Below are positions 8,815-19,074 of a stretch of 64,000 bases of DNA, piece by piece. The DNA lies in assembly GCF_001424485.1 (NCBI RefSeq), contig NZ_LMQC01000020.1:310001-374000 (forward strand), read 5' to 3'. How positions within the stretch are numbered: position 1 is the stretch's first letter; each line of letters starts with the position of its first letter. Position numbers and translations under genes: made by a program. The stretch is from Modestobacter sp. Leaf380 (lineage in GTDB: Bacteria > Actinomycetota > Actinomycetes > Mycobacteriales > Geodermatophilaceae). The notes beneath the pieces are model-generated. The model saw only the letters and a list, made by a program, of their open reading frames with translations. It was not told the origin of the DNA and ran no database searches.

Positions 8815-9963
8815 TTGCCCGACACCTCACCGAGCTCCCCGCCCGTCGCGGGCGCCCAGCCCGGTGCCAGCGCGTCCCGAGAGGCCTCGGCCCGCGCCGC
8901 GGGCCTGGGTGACGCCGGCACCGCGGTGACGGCCCCCGCCGCCGAGGCAGGCACCGAGCCCGTCCGCACCTCGATCACGGTCCCAGAGTCGGTCTCCATG
9001 GTGTCCCTGCTGGGATCCGGGGACGAGCTCCTGCGCCTGGTGGAGACCGAGCTCTCCGCCGACGTCCACGTGCGGGGCAACGAGATCACGCTGACCGGGC
9101 AGGCGGCCGACAACGCCTTCGCCGTCCGGGTCTTCGACGAGCTCATCGCCCTGGTGCGCACCGGCCAGGCGCTGCGCCCGGACTCGGTGCGCCGGGTCGT
9201 GGGGATGCTGCGGTCCGGGGGCAGCGAGCGGCCCGCCGAGGTCCTCAGCCTGGACATCCTCAACCGTCGCGGGCGGACGATCCGGCCCAAGACGCTGAAC
9301 CAGAAGCACTACGTCGACGCCATCGACCAGCACACGGTGGTCTTCGGCATCGGCCCTGCCGGCACCGGCAAGACCTACCTGGCGATGGCCAAGGCCGTGC
9401 AGGCGCTGCAGACCAAGCAGGTCGACCGGATCATCCTCACCCGCCCCGCGGTCGAGGCCGGCGAGCGGCTGGGCTTCCTGCCCGGCACGCTCAGCGAGAA
9501 GATCGACCCCTACCTGCGGCCGCTGTACGACGCGCTGCACGACATGGTCGACCCGGAGTCGATCCCGCGGCTGATGGCCTCGGGCACGATCGAGGTGGCC
9601 CCGCTGGCCTACATGCGCGGCCGCACGCTCAACAGCGCGTTCGTCATCCTCGACGAGGCGCAGAACACCACCGCCGAGCAGATGAAGATGTTCCTCACCC
9701 GGCTCGGCTTCGGCTCCAAGATGGTCGTCACCGGCGACGTCACCCAGGTCGACCTGCCCGGCGGCGCCCAGTCGGGCCTGCGGGTGGTCCGGGAGATCCT
9801 CACCGGGATCGACGACGTGCACTTCTCCCTGCTCACCAGCTCCGACGTCGTCCGGCACCGCCTGGTCGGGGACATCGTCGACGCCTACGAGCGCTGGGAC
9901 ACCGCCCAAGCCACCCGCCCCGCCGTGCACAACCCCGGCCCGCGCCGGCAGAAGGGCAGCTGA
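8815..9963 (+). CDS. PhoH-like ATPase
   Basis: 382 residues. Walker A in [17 protein letters not shown] (about residue 180), Walker [10 protein letters not shown], and the [17 protein letters not shown] and ARGRTLN-like ([12 protein letters not shown]) PhoH motifs. PhoH-family proteins are predicted RNA-linked ATPases or helicases and lie immediately upstream of ybeY across bacteria, as here (2-base gap). Start is a TTG at 8815 preceded by an AGGAAGG-like ribosome site; the first roughly 55 residues are low-complexity Ala/Pro, so a shorter form is possible. Confidence 0.9.
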   Translation: MPDTSPSSPPVAGAQPGASASREASARAAGLGDAGTAVTAPAAEAGTEPVRTSITVPESVSMVSLLGSGDELLRLVETELSADVHVRGNEITLTGQAADNAFAVRVFDELIALVRTGQALRPDSVRRVVGMLRSGGSERPAEVLSLDILNRRGRTIRPKTLNQKHYVDAIDQHTVVFGIGPAGTGKTYLAMAKAVQALQTKQVDRIILTRPAVEAGERLGFLPGTLSEKIDPYLRPLYDALHDMVDPESIPRLMASGTIEVAPLAYMRGRTLNSAFVILDEAQNTTAEQMKMFLTRLGFGSKMVVTGDVTQVDLPGGAQSGLRVVREILTGIDDVHFSLLTSSDVVRHRLVGDIVDAYERWDTAQATRPAVHNPGPRRQKGS

Positions 9964-9965
9964 CC

Positions 9966-10463
9966 GTGGCCGTCGAGGTCGCCAACGAGTCCGAGATCGC
10001 CGTCGACGAGACGTCGCTGACCGGCATCTGCCGCTACGTGCTGGGGGAGCTGGACGTCAGCCCGCTCGCCGAGCTGTCGGTGCTGTGCGTGGACGTGGAC
10101 TACATGGCCAGCCTGCACGAGCGGTGGATGGGCGAGAAGGGCCCCACCGACGTGCTGGCCTTCCCGATGGACGAGCTGGACACCGCCCGGCCCGACGACC
10201 CCGACCCGGGCCCCGAGCTGCTCGGTGACGTCGTGCTGTGCCCGGCCGTGGCGATCCGCCAGGCCCGCGCCGCCGGCCACACCATGGACGACGAGCTCCT
10301 CCTGCTGGCCACCCACGGCGTGCTCCACCTGCTGGGCTACGACCACATGGAGCCCGAGGAGGAGAAGGAGATGTTCGGTCTCCAGTCCTCGCTGCTGGAG
10401 GGCTTCCGCGCCGTCCCACGGGACCAGGTGACCGGCGCGCCCGTGGAGACCGACGGACGATGA
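9966..10463 (+). CDS. ybeY: Endoribonuclease / rRNA maturation factor YbeY
   Basis: 165 residues. UPF0054 metalloprotein with the three-histidine zinc site [11 protein letters not shown] (about residues 118-128) and the [12 protein letters not shown] block. It takes part in 16S rRNA 3'-end processing and ribosome quality control. It lies between phoH and a CorC-like CBS protein, the standard order, and its stop overlaps the next ATG (ATGA). Confidence 0.95.
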   Translation: MAVEVANESEIAVDETSLTGICRYVLGELDVSPLAELSVLCVDVDYMASLHERWMGEKGPTDVLAFPMDELDTARPDDPDPGPELLGDVVLCPAVAIRQARAAGHTMDDELLLLATHGVLHLLGYDHMEPEEEKEMFGLQSSLLEGFRAVPRDQVTGAPVETDGR

Positions 10464-11809
10464 GCTCCACCGCGGTCACCCTGCTGGTGATCGCCGTCCT
10501 GCTGGTCCCGGTGGCCGGGGTCTTCGCCGCGATCGACTCCGCGCTGGCCGGGATCTCCCGTGCCCGCGTGGAGGAGATGCGCCGCGACGGCGCCCGCAAC
10601 GCCGACGCGCTGCTCGCCGTGGTCGACGACCGCGCCCGGCACGTCTCGCTGCTGCTCCTGCTGCGGATCGCGTGCGAGATGACCGCGGCCGTGCTGATCG
10701 CGGTCATCCTCTTCGTCGTCTTCGACGGGGTGGGCGGCGGGGTGGTCACCGCGGCCGCGGTCATGACGGTGGTCAGCTACGTGCTCATCGGGGTCGGCCC
10801 GCGCACCCTGGGCCGCCAGCACGCCTACCCGGTGGCCCTGCGGACGGCGGGGCTCACCCGGCTGCTGGGCCGCCTGCTCGGCCCGGTCTCCACCCTGCTG
10901 ATCCTGCTGGGCAACGCCATCACCCCCGGCCGGGGCTTCCGCGAGGGCCCGTTCTCCACCGAGGTCGAGCTGCGCGAGCTGGTCGACATGGCCGAGGAAC
11001 GCGGCGTCGTGGAGTCCGGCGAGCGGGCGATGATCCACTCGGTGTTCGAGCTGGGCGACACCATCGCCCGCGAGGTCATGGTGCCGCGCCCCGACGTCGT
11101 CTACATCGAGCGCACCAAGACCCTGCGCCAGGCGCTCGCGCTGGCCCTGCGCAGCGGGTTCAGCCGCATCCCGGTCATCGGGGAGAACGTCGACGACGTC
11201 GTCGGCGTCGTGTACCTCAAGGACCTGGTCCGACGGACCCAGGGCGACCAGGACGTCAGCCGGATCAAGGTCGAGGACCTGATGCGCCCGGCGGCGTTCG
11301 TGCCCGAGTCCAAGCCCGTGGACGTGCTGCTGCGCGACATGCAGGCCCGCCGGATCCACATGGCCGTCGTCGTCGACGAGTACGGCGGCTTCGCCGGGCT
11401 GCTGACCATCGAGGACATCCTCGAGGAGATCGTCGGCGAGATCGACGACGAGCACGACACCGTGCAGCGCCCGCCGGTCGAGGAGCTGCCCGACGGCGCC
11501 TACCGGGTGACCGCGCGGCTGCCGGTGGAGGACCTCGCCGACCTGTTCAAGGTCCAGCTGCCCGAGGACGACGACGTCGAGACCGTCGGCGGCCTGCTGG
11601 CCCGGGAGATCGGCCGGGTGCCCATCGAGGGCTCGGAGACCGTGGTCGGCGAGCTGCACCTGCTGGCCGAGTCCACCGGGGGCCGCCGCAACCGGGTGGA
11701 CACCCTGCTGGTGACCCGCGTGCCGCAGGGCACCGACGTCGACACCCCCGACCCCGACGACGCCGCGCAGACCGCCCGGGCCGACCAGCCCTCCGCCGTG
11801 GCAGGCTGA
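10460..11809 (+). CDS. Hemolysin C/CorC-type membrane protein (DUF21, CBS pair, transporter-associated domain)
   Basis: 449 residues. N-terminal DUF21 domain with about four membrane segments (residues 5-140), two CBS domains ([11 protein letters not shown] and following; [15 protein letters not shown] and following), and a C-terminal CorC_HlyC domain ending about residue 420. The family is linked to magnesium/cobalt homeostasis. Its start overlaps the ybeY stop by four bases, so it is translationally coupled in the phoH-ybeY-era cluster (M. tuberculosis Rv2366c equivalent). Confidence 0.9.
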   Translation: MSSTAVTLLVIAVLLVPVAGVFAAIDSALAGISRARVEEMRRDGARNADALLAVVDDRARHVSLLLLLRIACEMTAAVLIAVILFVVFDGVGGGVVTAAAVMTVVSYVLIGVGPRTLGRQHAYPVALRTAGLTRLLGRLLGPVSTLLILLGNAITPGRGFREGPFSTEVELRELVDMAEERGVVESGERAMIHSVFELGDTIAREVMVPRPDVVYIERTKTLRQALALALRSGFSRIPVIGENVDDVVGVVYLKDLVRRTQGDQDVSRIKVEDLMRPAAFVPESKPVDVLLRDMQARRIHMAVVVDEYGGFAGLLTIEDILEEIVGEIDDEHDTVQRPPVEELPDGAYRVTARLPVEDLADLFKVQLPEDDDVETVGGLLAREIGRVPIEGSETVVGELHLLAESTGGRRNRVDTLLVTRVPQGTDVDTPDPDDAAQTARADQPSAVAG

Positions 11810-11815
11810 CCGACC

Positions 11816-12157
11816 GTGAGCGCACCCGACCTGCAGCCCGAGGACGCCAAGCTGGTCACCCTGGCCCGGTCGGCCCGGGGCCGCACCGGGGCCCCGGAGG
11901 GGGCCGCCGTGCGGGACACCGACGGCCGCACGTACCTGGCCGCGACCGTGTCGTTGCCCTCGATGCGGCTGTCGGCCCTGCAGGCCGCCGTCGCCGCCGC
12001 CGTCAGCAGCGGGGTGGAGGGCCTGGAGGCCGCCGCCGTGGTCAGTGCGGCCGGCGAGGTCGAGCCGGCCGGGCTCGCCGCGGTGCGCGACCTGGCCGCC
12101 GCGGCCCCGGTCCACCTGGCCGGGCCCGACGGCGTCCTGGTGTCGACGCTCAGCTGA
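11816..12157 (+). CDS. Cytidine-deaminase-fold small protein
   Basis: 113 residues. Its place between the CBS protein and era, and its pattern (ARGRTGAPEGAAVRDTDGRTYLAATVSLPS), match the small actinobacterial cytidine-deaminase-like protein (Rv2365c position). The HAE and PCxxC zinc motifs of active deaminases are absent, so catalysis is doubtful. GTG start 6 bases after the previous stop. Its 3' end overlaps the convergent membrane-protein gene by 8 bases. Confidence 0.7.
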   Translation: MSAPDLQPEDAKLVTLARSARGRTGAPEGAAVRDTDGRTYLAATVSLPSMRLSALQAAVAAAVSSGVEGLEAAAVVSAAGEVEPAGLAAVRDLAAAAPVHLAGPDGVLVSTLS

Positions 12158-12746
12158 GCGGGCGGTCCAGGGCGTCGGCGAACCCGTCGGCGTCCCGGAC
12201 CCAGACGCTGAAGGCCTTGTCGGCGACCCCGTCGCCGCCCAGGTGCCGGACGACGACCCGGGTGCGCCCGGGCCACCAGCCGCCGCGCCGCTTGGCCCGC
12301 GGCCAGTCCGCCGGCGCGGGGGCCACCGCGACGTCCTCGACCAGCACCAGGGGCACGATCCCGAACGAGGAGGTCTGCCGGATGCCGGCGATGTCCCCGG
12401 ACAGCCCGTGGTCGGACACGGTGAACCGGCTGGTGGCCAGCACCAGGACCAGCAGGCCCAGCCCGACGGCCAGCGGGGCCTCGTCCCGGGCGGCGGCCGG
12501 GCCGTCGATGAGCGCCAGCACCCCCAGCCACACGGCGACGACGACCACCGCCAGCGCGGCCACCGTCGGGCTCACCGGGTTGTACTGCCAGTAGCGCAGC
12601 GGGGCCGGCTGCACGGTCGTGGAGCGCTTGGGGCCGCGGCGGGCGAGGAAGCCGTAGCTGGTCACCTGGCTGACGTGCCGCTCCCGGTCCCGGGCGGCCC
12701 GGACCGCGGGTGGCTCGTCGTTCTCTCGTCGCTGTCGGCGGGCCAT
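12150..12746 (-). CDS. Two-pass membrane protein of unknown function
   Basis: 198 residues. A charged N-terminus (MARRQRRENDEP) is followed by two hydrophobic segments (about residues 60-82 and 93-112), then a cytosolic region of beta-strand character (RFTVSDHGLSGDIAGIR, RTRVVVRHLG) that could be a PH-like domain. I do not recognise the family. It is divergent from era (71 bases) and convergent with the preceding small gene. Confidence 0.65.
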   Translation of the reverse strand: MARRQRRENDEPPAVRAARDRERHVSQVTSYGFLARRGPKRSTTVQPAPLRYWQYNPVSPTVAALAVVVVAVWLGVLALIDGPAAARDEAPLAVGLGLLVLVLATSRFTVSDHGLSGDIAGIRQTSSFGIVPLVLVEDVAVAPAPADWPRAKRRGGWWPGRTRVVVRHLGGDGVADKAFSVWVRDADGFADALDRPLS

Positions 12747-12816
12747 GTGCCCATCGTCCCAGGCCCGGGACGGCGCACCGGCGGGGAACGTCGGTGGCCG
12801 GTGGGAGACTGGTCGC

Positions 12817-13731
12817 GTGAGCACCCCCGCCCCGCCGCACCGCAGTGGCTTCGTCGCCCTCGTCGGCCGCCCCAACGCGGGCAAGACCACGCTCACCAAC
12901 GCCCTGGTGGGCGACAAGGTCGGCATCGTCAGCAACCGCCCGCAGACCACCCGGCACGCCATCCGGGGGGTCGTGCACCGCCCCGAGGGGCAGTTGGTGC
13001 TGGTCGACACCCCCGGTCTGCACAAGCCCAAGAGCCTGCTGGGCCAGCGGCTCAACGACGTCGTGCGGGACACCCTGGCCGACGTCGACGTGATCCTGTT
13101 CTGCATCCCGGCCGACCAGCCGGTCGGCGCCGGTGACGCCTTCATCGCCCGCCAGCTCAAGAACGTCAGCACCCCGGTCGTGCTGGTGGTGACCAAGACC
13201 GACGTGGCGTCCAAGAAGGCGATCACCAGCCAGCTGGTGGCGGCGTCTGAGCTCGTCGAGGCCCGCGACATCGTCCCGGTGAGCGCGGTGGCCGGTGACC
13301 AGGTCGAGCTGCTGGCCGGGCTGCTGATCGGGATGCTCCCCGAGGGCCCCGCGCTGTACCCCGAGGACCAGCTGACCGACGAGGACGTCGAGCGCCAGAT
13401 CGCCGAGCTGGTCCGTGAGGCCGCGCTGGAGAAGGTGCGCCAGGAGGTCCCGCACTCCCTGGCCGTCAGCGTCGAGGAGATCATCCGCAAGCCCGACCCG
13501 CGCGACCCCGAGGCCGTGTTCACCGAGCTGCACGTGCTGCTGCACGTCGAGCGGGCCAGCCAGAAGCCGATGCTGCTGGGCAAGGGCGGGACCACGATCA
13601 AGGCGATCGGCTCCGAGGCGCGGGTGGGCCTGGAGCACCTGCTCGGCGGCCGGGTGCACCTGGACCTTCACGTGACCGTGCTGGGGGAGTGGCAGGACGA
13701 CCCGAAGAAGCTCAACCGACTGGGCTACTGA
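12817..13731 (+). CDS. era: GTPase Era
   Basis: 304 residues. G1 GRPNAGKTT (about residues 15-23), G2 in the RPQTTRH loop, G3 DTPGLHKP, G4 TKTD, and a C-terminal KH domain with LLGKGGTTIKAIG. Era binds the 3' end of 16S rRNA during 30S assembly. GTG at 12817 is chosen because it leaves the short N-terminus typical of Era; the longer reading has no family support. recO starts on the base after its stop. Confidence 0.95.
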   Translation: MSTPAPPHRSGFVALVGRPNAGKTTLTNALVGDKVGIVSNRPQTTRHAIRGVVHRPEGQLVLVDTPGLHKPKSLLGQRLNDVVRDTLADVDVILFCIPADQPVGAGDAFIARQLKNVSTPVVLVVTKTDVASKKAITSQLVAASELVEARDIVPVSAVAGDQVELLAGLLIGMLPEGPALYPEDQLTDEDVERQIAELVREAALEKVRQEVPHSLAVSVEEIIRKPDPRDPEAVFTELHVLLHVERASQKPMLLGKGGTTIKAIGSEARVGLEHLLGGRVHLDLHVTVLGEWQDDPKKLNRLGY

Positions 13732-14478
13732 GTGTCCACGACACCGCAGGCGCTCTACCGCGACGAGGGGGTCGTCCTCCGGGTGCAGAAGCTCGGGGAG
13801 GCCGACCGGATCGTCACCGTGCTCACCCGCCGCACCGGCAAGGTGCGCGCCGTGGCCAAGGGCGTCCGCCGCACCAAGAGCAAGTTCGGCGCCCGGCTGG
13901 AGCCCTTCAGCCACGTCGACCTGCAGCTCTACACCGGCCGGAACCTGGACATCGTCAGCCAGGCCGAGTCGCTGCACTCCTACGGTCCGCGGATCGTGGG
14001 GGACTACCCCTGCTACACCGCCGGCACCGCCGTGCTGGAGACCGCCGACCGGCTGACCGCGGAGGAGAAGGAGCCCTCGCTCCGGATGTTCCTGCTGGTC
14101 ATCGGGGCGCTGCGCTCGCTGGCCGACCGGGCGCACCCGCCCGGTCTGGTGCTGGACGCCTTCCTGCTGCGCGCCATGTCGGTGGCCGGCTGGGAGCCCG
14201 CGCTGGCCGACTGCGCCCGGTGCGCCGAACCCGGGCCGCACCGGCACTTCTCGGTCCCCGGCGGCGGGATGGTCTGCCCGTCCTGCCGGCCCACCGGCTC
14301 CCAGATGCCCAGCCCGGTCACCATCGGGCTGCTGGACTCCCTGCTGACCGGGGACTGGGCTGCGGCCGAGGCCAGTCAGGGGACCAACCGTCGGGAGGGC
14401 AGCGGCCTGGTCGCCGCCCTCCTGCAGTGGCACCTGGAGCGCGGCCTGCGCTCGCTGCCGCTGGTGGAACGCACGTGA
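13732..14478 (+). CDS. recO: DNA repair protein RecO
   Basis: 248 residues. N-terminal OB fold ([26 protein letters not shown], split over residues 6-32), then the helical domain with a four-cysteine zinc site (CARCAEPG and VCPSC near residues 161-182). RecO anneals strands and loads RecA together with RecR at gaps. It begins with GTG directly after the era TGA, the common era-recO pairing. Confidence 0.93.
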   Translation: MSTTPQALYRDEGVVLRVQKLGEADRIVTVLTRRTGKVRAVAKGVRRTKSKFGARLEPFSHVDLQLYTGRNLDIVSQAESLHSYGPRIVGDYPCYTAGTAVLETADRLTAEEKEPSLRMFLLVIGALRSLADRAHPPGLVLDAFLLRAMSVAGWEPALADCARCAEPGPHRHFSVPGGGMVCPSCRPTGSQMPSPVTIGLLDSLLTGDWAAAEASQGTNRREGSGLVAALLQWHLERGLRSLPLVERT

Positions 14479-14488
14479 GGGAGTCGCA

Positions 14489-15253
14489 GTGAAGCGCGAG
14501 GTCAGGGCACCGAACCCGCACCCCTCCGGTGCCCGGCCGCCGGACGTGCCGGCCGACAAGGTGCCGCACCACGTCGCCGTCGTCATGGACGGCAACGGCC
14601 GGTGGGCCAAGCAGCGCGGACTGCCCCGGACCAAGGGCCACGAGGCGGGGGAGTCCAGCCTCTTCGACTGCGTCGAGGGCGCCATCGAGATCGGCGTCAA
14701 GGCGATCAGTGCCTACGCCTTCTCCACGGAGAACTGGAAGCGCAGCCCCGAGGAGGTGCGCTTCCTGATGGGCTTCAACCGCGACGTCATCCGCCGCCGC
14801 CGCGACGAGATGCACGAGCTCGGGGTGCGGGTCCGCTGGGCCGGTCGCCGTCCCCGGCTGTGGCGCAGCGTCATCGACGAGCTGCAGGTCGCCGAGGAGC
14901 TGACGAAGGACAACGACGTCCTCACCCTCACCATGTGCGTCAACTACGGGGGGCGGGCCGAGATCGCCGACGCCGCGGCCGCCATCGCCCGCGAGGTCGC
15001 GGCCGGCCGGCTGAACCCGGACAAGGTCACCGAGAAGACGGTGGCCAGGTACCTGGACGAGCCGGACATGCCCGACGTGGACCTCTTCCTGCGCAGCTCG
15101 GGGGAGAACCGCACCAGCAACTTCCTGCTGTGGCAGTCCGCCTACGCCGAGCTGGTCTTCCAGGACACCCTGTGGCCGGACTTCGACCGCCGGCACCTGT
15201 GGGCCGCGGTCGAGGAGTACGCCTCCCGGCAGCGCCGCTTCGGTTCGGCCTGA
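14489..15253 (+). CDS. uppS: Isoprenyl transferase (undecaprenyl/decaprenyl diphosphate synthase)
   Basis: 254 residues. Cis-prenyltransferase signatures: [17 protein letters not shown] with the catalytic Asp, [16 protein letters not shown], and the C-terminal [20 protein letters not shown]. It builds the polyprenyl carrier lipid for cell-wall synthesis. Ten bases after recO, consistent with the recO-uppS operon of actinobacteria. Whether the product is C50 or C55 cannot be read here. Confidence 0.93.
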   Translation: MKREVRAPNPHPSGARPPDVPADKVPHHVAVVMDGNGRWAKQRGLPRTKGHEAGESSLFDCVEGAIEIGVKAISAYAFSTENWKRSPEEVRFLMGFNRDVIRRRRDEMHELGVRVRWAGRRPRLWRSVIDELQVAEELTKDNDVLTLTMCVNYGGRAEIADAAAAIAREVAAGRLNPDKVTEKTVARYLDEPDMPDVDLFLRSSGENRTSNFLLWQSAYAELVFQDTLWPDFDRRHLWAAVEEYASRQRRFGSA

Positions 15254-15256
15254 GGG

Positions 15257-16870
15257 TCAGCCGAAGCGGCTGTTGGCCTCGTCCTCCCACCAGTCGGTGA
15301 GGTCGTCGAGGCCGTCCTGCCCGCCGCCGGGCACGGTGAGGACGGTCAGCGTGGCGTTGTCGCTGGAGGTCCAGAAGAGCACCGCGTCGCGGCCCCCGGC
15401 CACGGCGCAGCCCACCCGGCCGGCGACCTGACCGTCGCTGGACCAGTAGGCGTAGCCGGTCTCGTCCGGGCAGCTCTCGTCGCTGGACAGCGGCGGCAGG
15501 TCGCGCCGGTCGACCTCCAGCAGGAACTGGTCGTCGGCGGCCGCACCGTCGGTGTAGCTGCGGACCTCCACGCTCTGCGGGCCCGGCTGCACCGGTGAGG
15601 GACCGCAGGTCAACGCCGCCGTCTGGTCGCTGTCGGTGAGCTCGGCGGAGCTGCACTCCGCGACGCCGGCCGGCAGCACCGCCCGCAGGCCCGCCTCGGC
15701 CGCCGAGGTCGTCGGCGCCGCGGTCGAGGTGGGTGCGGCGGTGCCGCCGGAGGAGCCGCGGTCGACCAGGAACGCGACGCCGACGACGACGAGGGCCACG
15801 AGCACGGACCCGGCCAGCACCCAGGGCACCCAGCGTGGGGTGGCGGGCGAGGTGGGCACCGGTGCCGACGGTCCGGTCGGCGGCGAGCCCCACCGGCCGG
15901 CGTCGGGCAGCGGCGTCCCCGGCCGGGCGGGGCCGCCCCACACCCCGGGCGGGCCGGGGTCGGAGAAGCCCACGGACTGGGGCCGCGGCGGGGGTGGGCC
16001 CGGCGCGACGGCGGACTCGTGCTGGGGGGTGACCCCGCCCGAGGTCAGCGCCGCGCGTGCGGCGGTCGCCATCGCGCCGGCGCTGGGCCACCGGTCGGCC
16101 GGGGACTTGGCCAGTCCGCGGGCCACCACGTCGTCCAGCGCCGGGGGCAGGCCGCCGCGGACCGAGGACACCCGTGGTGCCGGGGTGTTGAGGTGGGCGT
16201 ACATCATCTTCGCCAGCCCCTCCCCGGTGAAGGGACGGCGGCCGGTGAGGCACTCGAAGAGCACGCAGGCCAGCGCGTAAACGTCGGTGCGGGCGTCCAC
16301 CGGGGCCTCGGTGAACCGCTCGGGCGCCATGTAGTCGAAGGAGCCCAGCGCCGAGCCCGTCTGGGTCAGCGAGGGGCCCTCGGTGCTGGCCGAGGACCAC
16401 GCGATGCCGAAGTCGACCAGGTAGACGAACTCGTCGCCGGGCTCCCCGGTGACCAGCACGTTGGAGGGCTTGACGTCCCGGTGCACCAGGCCCTCGGCGT
16501 GCGCGGCGTCCAGCGCGCGCGCCACCTGGCCGGTGATGGACACCGAACGGGCCGGGTCCAGCGCGCCCTGGGCGTGCAGCAGGTCGCCCAGGTCGGACCC
16601 GGTGACCAGCCGCATGTCCAGGAACAGCCGGCCCTCGACCTCGCCGTAGCGGTGGATCGGCACGACGTGCGGCTCGGACAGCCGGGCGGCGGCGTGCGCC
16701 TCGCGGCGGAACCGCTCGCGGTACGCGGCATCCCCGGCCAGACCGGCCGACAGCACCTTCAGCGCGACCGTGCGGCGGTGCTCGGTGTCGTAGGCGCGGT
16801 AGACCTCGCCCATCCCGCCGCGGCCGATCAGCCCCTCGATGCGGTAGGCACCGAACTGACCTGACTCCAC
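15257..16870 (-). CDS. Transmembrane Ser/Thr protein kinase
   Basis: 537 residues. Complete kinase domain (about residues 8-275): glycine loop IGRGGMGEVYRA, Lys in VALKVL, catalytic HRDVKPSN, DFG, and the APE motif in FDYMAPERF. A proline-rich linker leads to one membrane segment (about residues 345-367) and a roughly 150-residue extracytoplasmic domain with paired cysteines, without PASTA repeats. The next kinase upstream is a close paralogue, so the pair arose by tandem duplication. Substrates unknown. Confidence 0.92.
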   Translation of the reverse strand: MESGQFGAYRIEGLIGRGGMGEVYRAYDTEHRRTVALKVLSAGLAGDAAYRERFRREAHAAARLSEPHVVPIHRYGEVEGRLFLDMRLVTGSDLGDLLHAQGALDPARSVSITGQVARALDAAHAEGLVHRDVKPSNVLVTGEPGDEFVYLVDFGIAWSSASTEGPSLTQTGSALGSFDYMAPERFTEAPVDARTDVYALACVLFECLTGRRPFTGEGLAKMMYAHLNTPAPRVSSVRGGLPPALDDVVARGLAKSPADRWPSAGAMATAARAALTSGGVTPQHESAVAPGPPPPRPQSVGFSDPGPPGVWGGPARPGTPLPDAGRWGSPPTGPSAPVPTSPATPRWVPWVLAGSVLVALVVVGVAFLVDRGSSGGTAAPTSTAAPTTSAAEAGLRAVLPAGVAECSSAELTDSDQTAALTCGPSPVQPGPQSVEVRSYTDGAAADDQFLLEVDRRDLPPLSSDESCPDETGYAYWSSDGQVAGRVGCAVAGGRDAVLFWTSSDNATLTVLTVPGGGQDGLDDLTDWWEDEANSRFG

Positions 16871-16951
16871 GACCGCCTCCCCGCACCGGACGGGTGCCCG
16901 GGCGCTCCGGGGGAGTCTAGGTGCGGTACCGGTGCGTGCCGGGACCCCGGC

Positions 16952-18622
16952 TCAGACCGTGAAGTCGCTGAGCGCCGGGTCGTTCCACCACTCCCACAGT
17001 GCGTCGAGGTCGTCGTCGGTGCCGTCGGGCAGCTGGGCGAACCCCTCGGCCCGGGCGTCGAGCTGGGTCCAGACCAGCGTGGCGTCGCCCGTGGGCCCGA
17101 TCGTGCAGGCGACCTCGCCGGCCCGGACCCCGTCCTGGGTCCAGTCGCGGTGGCCGTACGCGCCGTCGTCCCCGGGGCAGGGCGAGCCGGAGGGCAGCGG
17201 GTCCAGGCCGAGGCCGCCGACGTCGGCGGCGAACACGTCGGAGAGGGTGCCCTCGTCGGGGTAGAGGTAGAACGCTGCGTACGCCGGGCCCTCCCCGGAG
17301 ACGGTGGCGCCACAGTCCAGTGCCGCGATCGCGCCGTCGTCGGGCAGGTCGCGGGTGGTGCAGGAGTCGGCGTCGAAGTCGGCCGGCAGGGCGGCCCGCA
17401 GCTCGGCCTCGGCGTCGGACCCGGCCGGGGTGCTGCCGGTCTGCTCCGCCGACGTCGTGGACGGCGCGTCCGTGGTGGACGTGGTGGCGACGGTGGGGGT
17501 CGGGGTGGGGTCGGCGCTGCTGCCGGACCCACCACCCCGGGTCAGCACGACCGCACCGACGACCAGCAGCGCGACGACGACGGTCACCACCAGGGCCACC
17601 ACCAGCGCCGGGCTCGTGCCCCGGGCGGGCGGGACGGCGGTCGGCGGCGGCGCGGTCGGCCAGCCGGGTCCGCTGGGGACCGGGTGCCAGGGGGCGGGGG
17701 TGTGCGGGGGCCCGGTGAAGCCGATGGTCTGTGCCCGCGGGGGCACCGGCGGGCCGGGCGCCGGGGCGGCGGGGACCGGCCGGATGCCGGCGGACCGCAG
17801 CGCCGCCCGGGCCGCTGCGGCCAGCTCACCGGCCCGGGCGAACCGCTGGGCGGGGTCCTTGGCCAGTCCGCGGGCGACGACGGCGTCCAGTGCGGGCGGC
17901 ACCCGCGGGTCGAGGGTCGACGGCGCCGGGGCGACGGCGTTGAGGTGTGCCCACATCAGCGCCGGCAGCCCGGTGCCGGTGAAGGGACGCCGGCCGGTCA
18001 GGCACTCGTGCAACACGCACGCCAACGCGTAGACGTCGGCCCGGGCGTCGACCGGGGCGTCCAGGAAGCGCTCGGGGGCCATGTAGTCGAAGGAGCCCAG
18101 CGCGGCGCCGGTCTGGGTGAGGGCGGTGGCCTGCGCGTCGGCGGTGGACCGGGCGATGCCGAAGTCGACGAGGTAGGCGAACTCGTCGTCCCCGGTGCCG
18201 GTGAGCAGCACGTTGGAGGGCTTGACGTCGCGGTGCACCAGGCCCTCGTCGTGGGCGGCGTCCAGGGCGGCGGCGACCTGGCTGACCAGGGAGACCGCCC
18301 GCTCGGGGCTGGTGCGTTCCCGCTCCAGGACGGTGGCGAGGTCCGCGCCGCGGACCAGGCGCATGTCCAGGAAGAGCCGGCCCTCCAGCTCGCCGTAGCG
18401 GTGGATCGGGACGACGTGGGGTTCGGCGAGGCGCGCGGCGGCGTGCGCCTCGCGGCGGAACCGCTCGCGGTAGTCGGGGTCGGCGGCCAGGTGCTCGGGC
18501 AGCACCTTGAGGGCGACGACGCGCTGGTGCTCGGTGTCCTGGGCGCGGTAGACCTCGCCCATCCCGCCGCGGCCGATGAGCCCCTCGATCAGGTAGGGAC
18601 CGAACTGCCGGCCTGGCTCCAC
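16952..18622 (-). CDS. Transmembrane Ser/Thr protein kinase (paralogue)
   Basis: 556 residues, same layout as its downstream neighbour: glycine loop IGRGGMGEVYRA, HRDVKPSNVLLTG, DFG, YMAPERF, a Pro-rich juxtamembrane linker, one membrane helix (about residues 340-365) and an outer domain with cysteines (SCTTRDLPDD, DCGATV, PCPGDD). The kinase halves are very similar while the outer domains diverge, suggesting different signals feeding similar outputs. Confidence 0.92.
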   Translation of the reverse strand: MEPGRQFGPYLIEGLIGRGGMGEVYRAQDTEHQRVVALKVLPEHLAADPDYRERFRREAHAAARLAEPHVVPIHRYGELEGRLFLDMRLVRGADLATVLERERTSPERAVSLVSQVAAALDAAHDEGLVHRDVKPSNVLLTGTGDDEFAYLVDFGIARSTADAQATALTQTGAALGSFDYMAPERFLDAPVDARADVYALACVLHECLTGRRPFTGTGLPALMWAHLNAVAPAPSTLDPRVPPALDAVVARGLAKDPAQRFARAGELAAAARAALRSAGIRPVPAAPAPGPPVPPRAQTIGFTGPPHTPAPWHPVPSGPGWPTAPPPTAVPPARGTSPALVVALVVTVVVALLVVGAVVLTRGGGSGSSADPTPTPTVATTSTTDAPSTTSAEQTGSTPAGSDAEAELRAALPADFDADSCTTRDLPDDGAIAALDCGATVSGEGPAYAAFYLYPDEGTLSDVFAADVGGLGLDPLPSGSPCPGDDGAYGHRDWTQDGVRAGEVACTIGPTGDATLVWTQLDARAEGFAQLPDGTDDDLDALWEWWNDPALSDFTV

Positions 18623-18687
18623 GACCCGCCCTCCCGCGCCGGAGGGGCCCGGCTGGCAGGGAGTCTAGGGGTGGCGGGCGGCGGTGA

Positions 18688-19074
18688 TCACCCTGCTGCG
18701 CGGCAGGCGGCGCAGGTGCCGAAGATCTCCAGCGTGTGGCTGACGTCGGCGAAGCAGTGCTCGGCGGCGACCCGGTCGGCCCAGTTCTCCACGGCGGGCC
18801 CAGCGACCTCGACGGTCCGCCCGCACCCGCGGCACACCAGGTGGTGGTGGTGCTGGGTGCTGCAGCGGCGGTAGAGGGCCTCGCCGGAGTCGGTGCGGAT
18901 GGAGTCCAGCTCGCCGTCGTCGGCCAGGGCCTGCACGGCGCGGTACACGGTGGACAGGCCCACGGAGTCCCCGCTGGCGCGGAGCTTGGCGTGCACCTCC
19001 TGGGCGCTGTGGAAGCCCTCGAGGTCGTCGAAGACCGCCGCGACGGCGGTGCGCTGGCGCGTGGTGCGGACCAT
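18688..19074 (-). CDS. zur: Zinc uptake regulator Zur (Fur family)
   Basis: 128 residues. Winged-helix N-terminus (RQRTAVAAVFDDLEGFHSAQE, with helices to about residue 75), then the metal-binding segment HHHHLVCRGCGR (CxxC) and C-terminal CAAC: the structural zinc cysteines of the Fur family. Translation is coupled to smtB by a TGATG overlap. The smtB-zur order equals Rv2358-furB (Rv2359) of M. tuberculosis, which supports Zur rather than Fur or PerR. Confidence 0.9.
   Translation of the reverse strand: MVRTTRQRTAVAAVFDDLEGFHSAQEVHAKLRASGDSVGLSTVYRAVQALADDGELDSIRTDSGEALYRRCSTQHHHHLVCRGCGRTVEVAGPAVENWADRVAAEHCFADVSHTLEIFGTCAACRAAG

Noticed and set aside
10672-12594. 640-codon rightward frame over the CBS protein and the next genes
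   Set aside because: Arg/Gly-rich shadow; crosses the boundaries of real genes on both strands.
11500-14700. 1066-codon leftward frame over era, recO and uppS
   Set aside because: Composition-driven open frame opposite three conserved genes.
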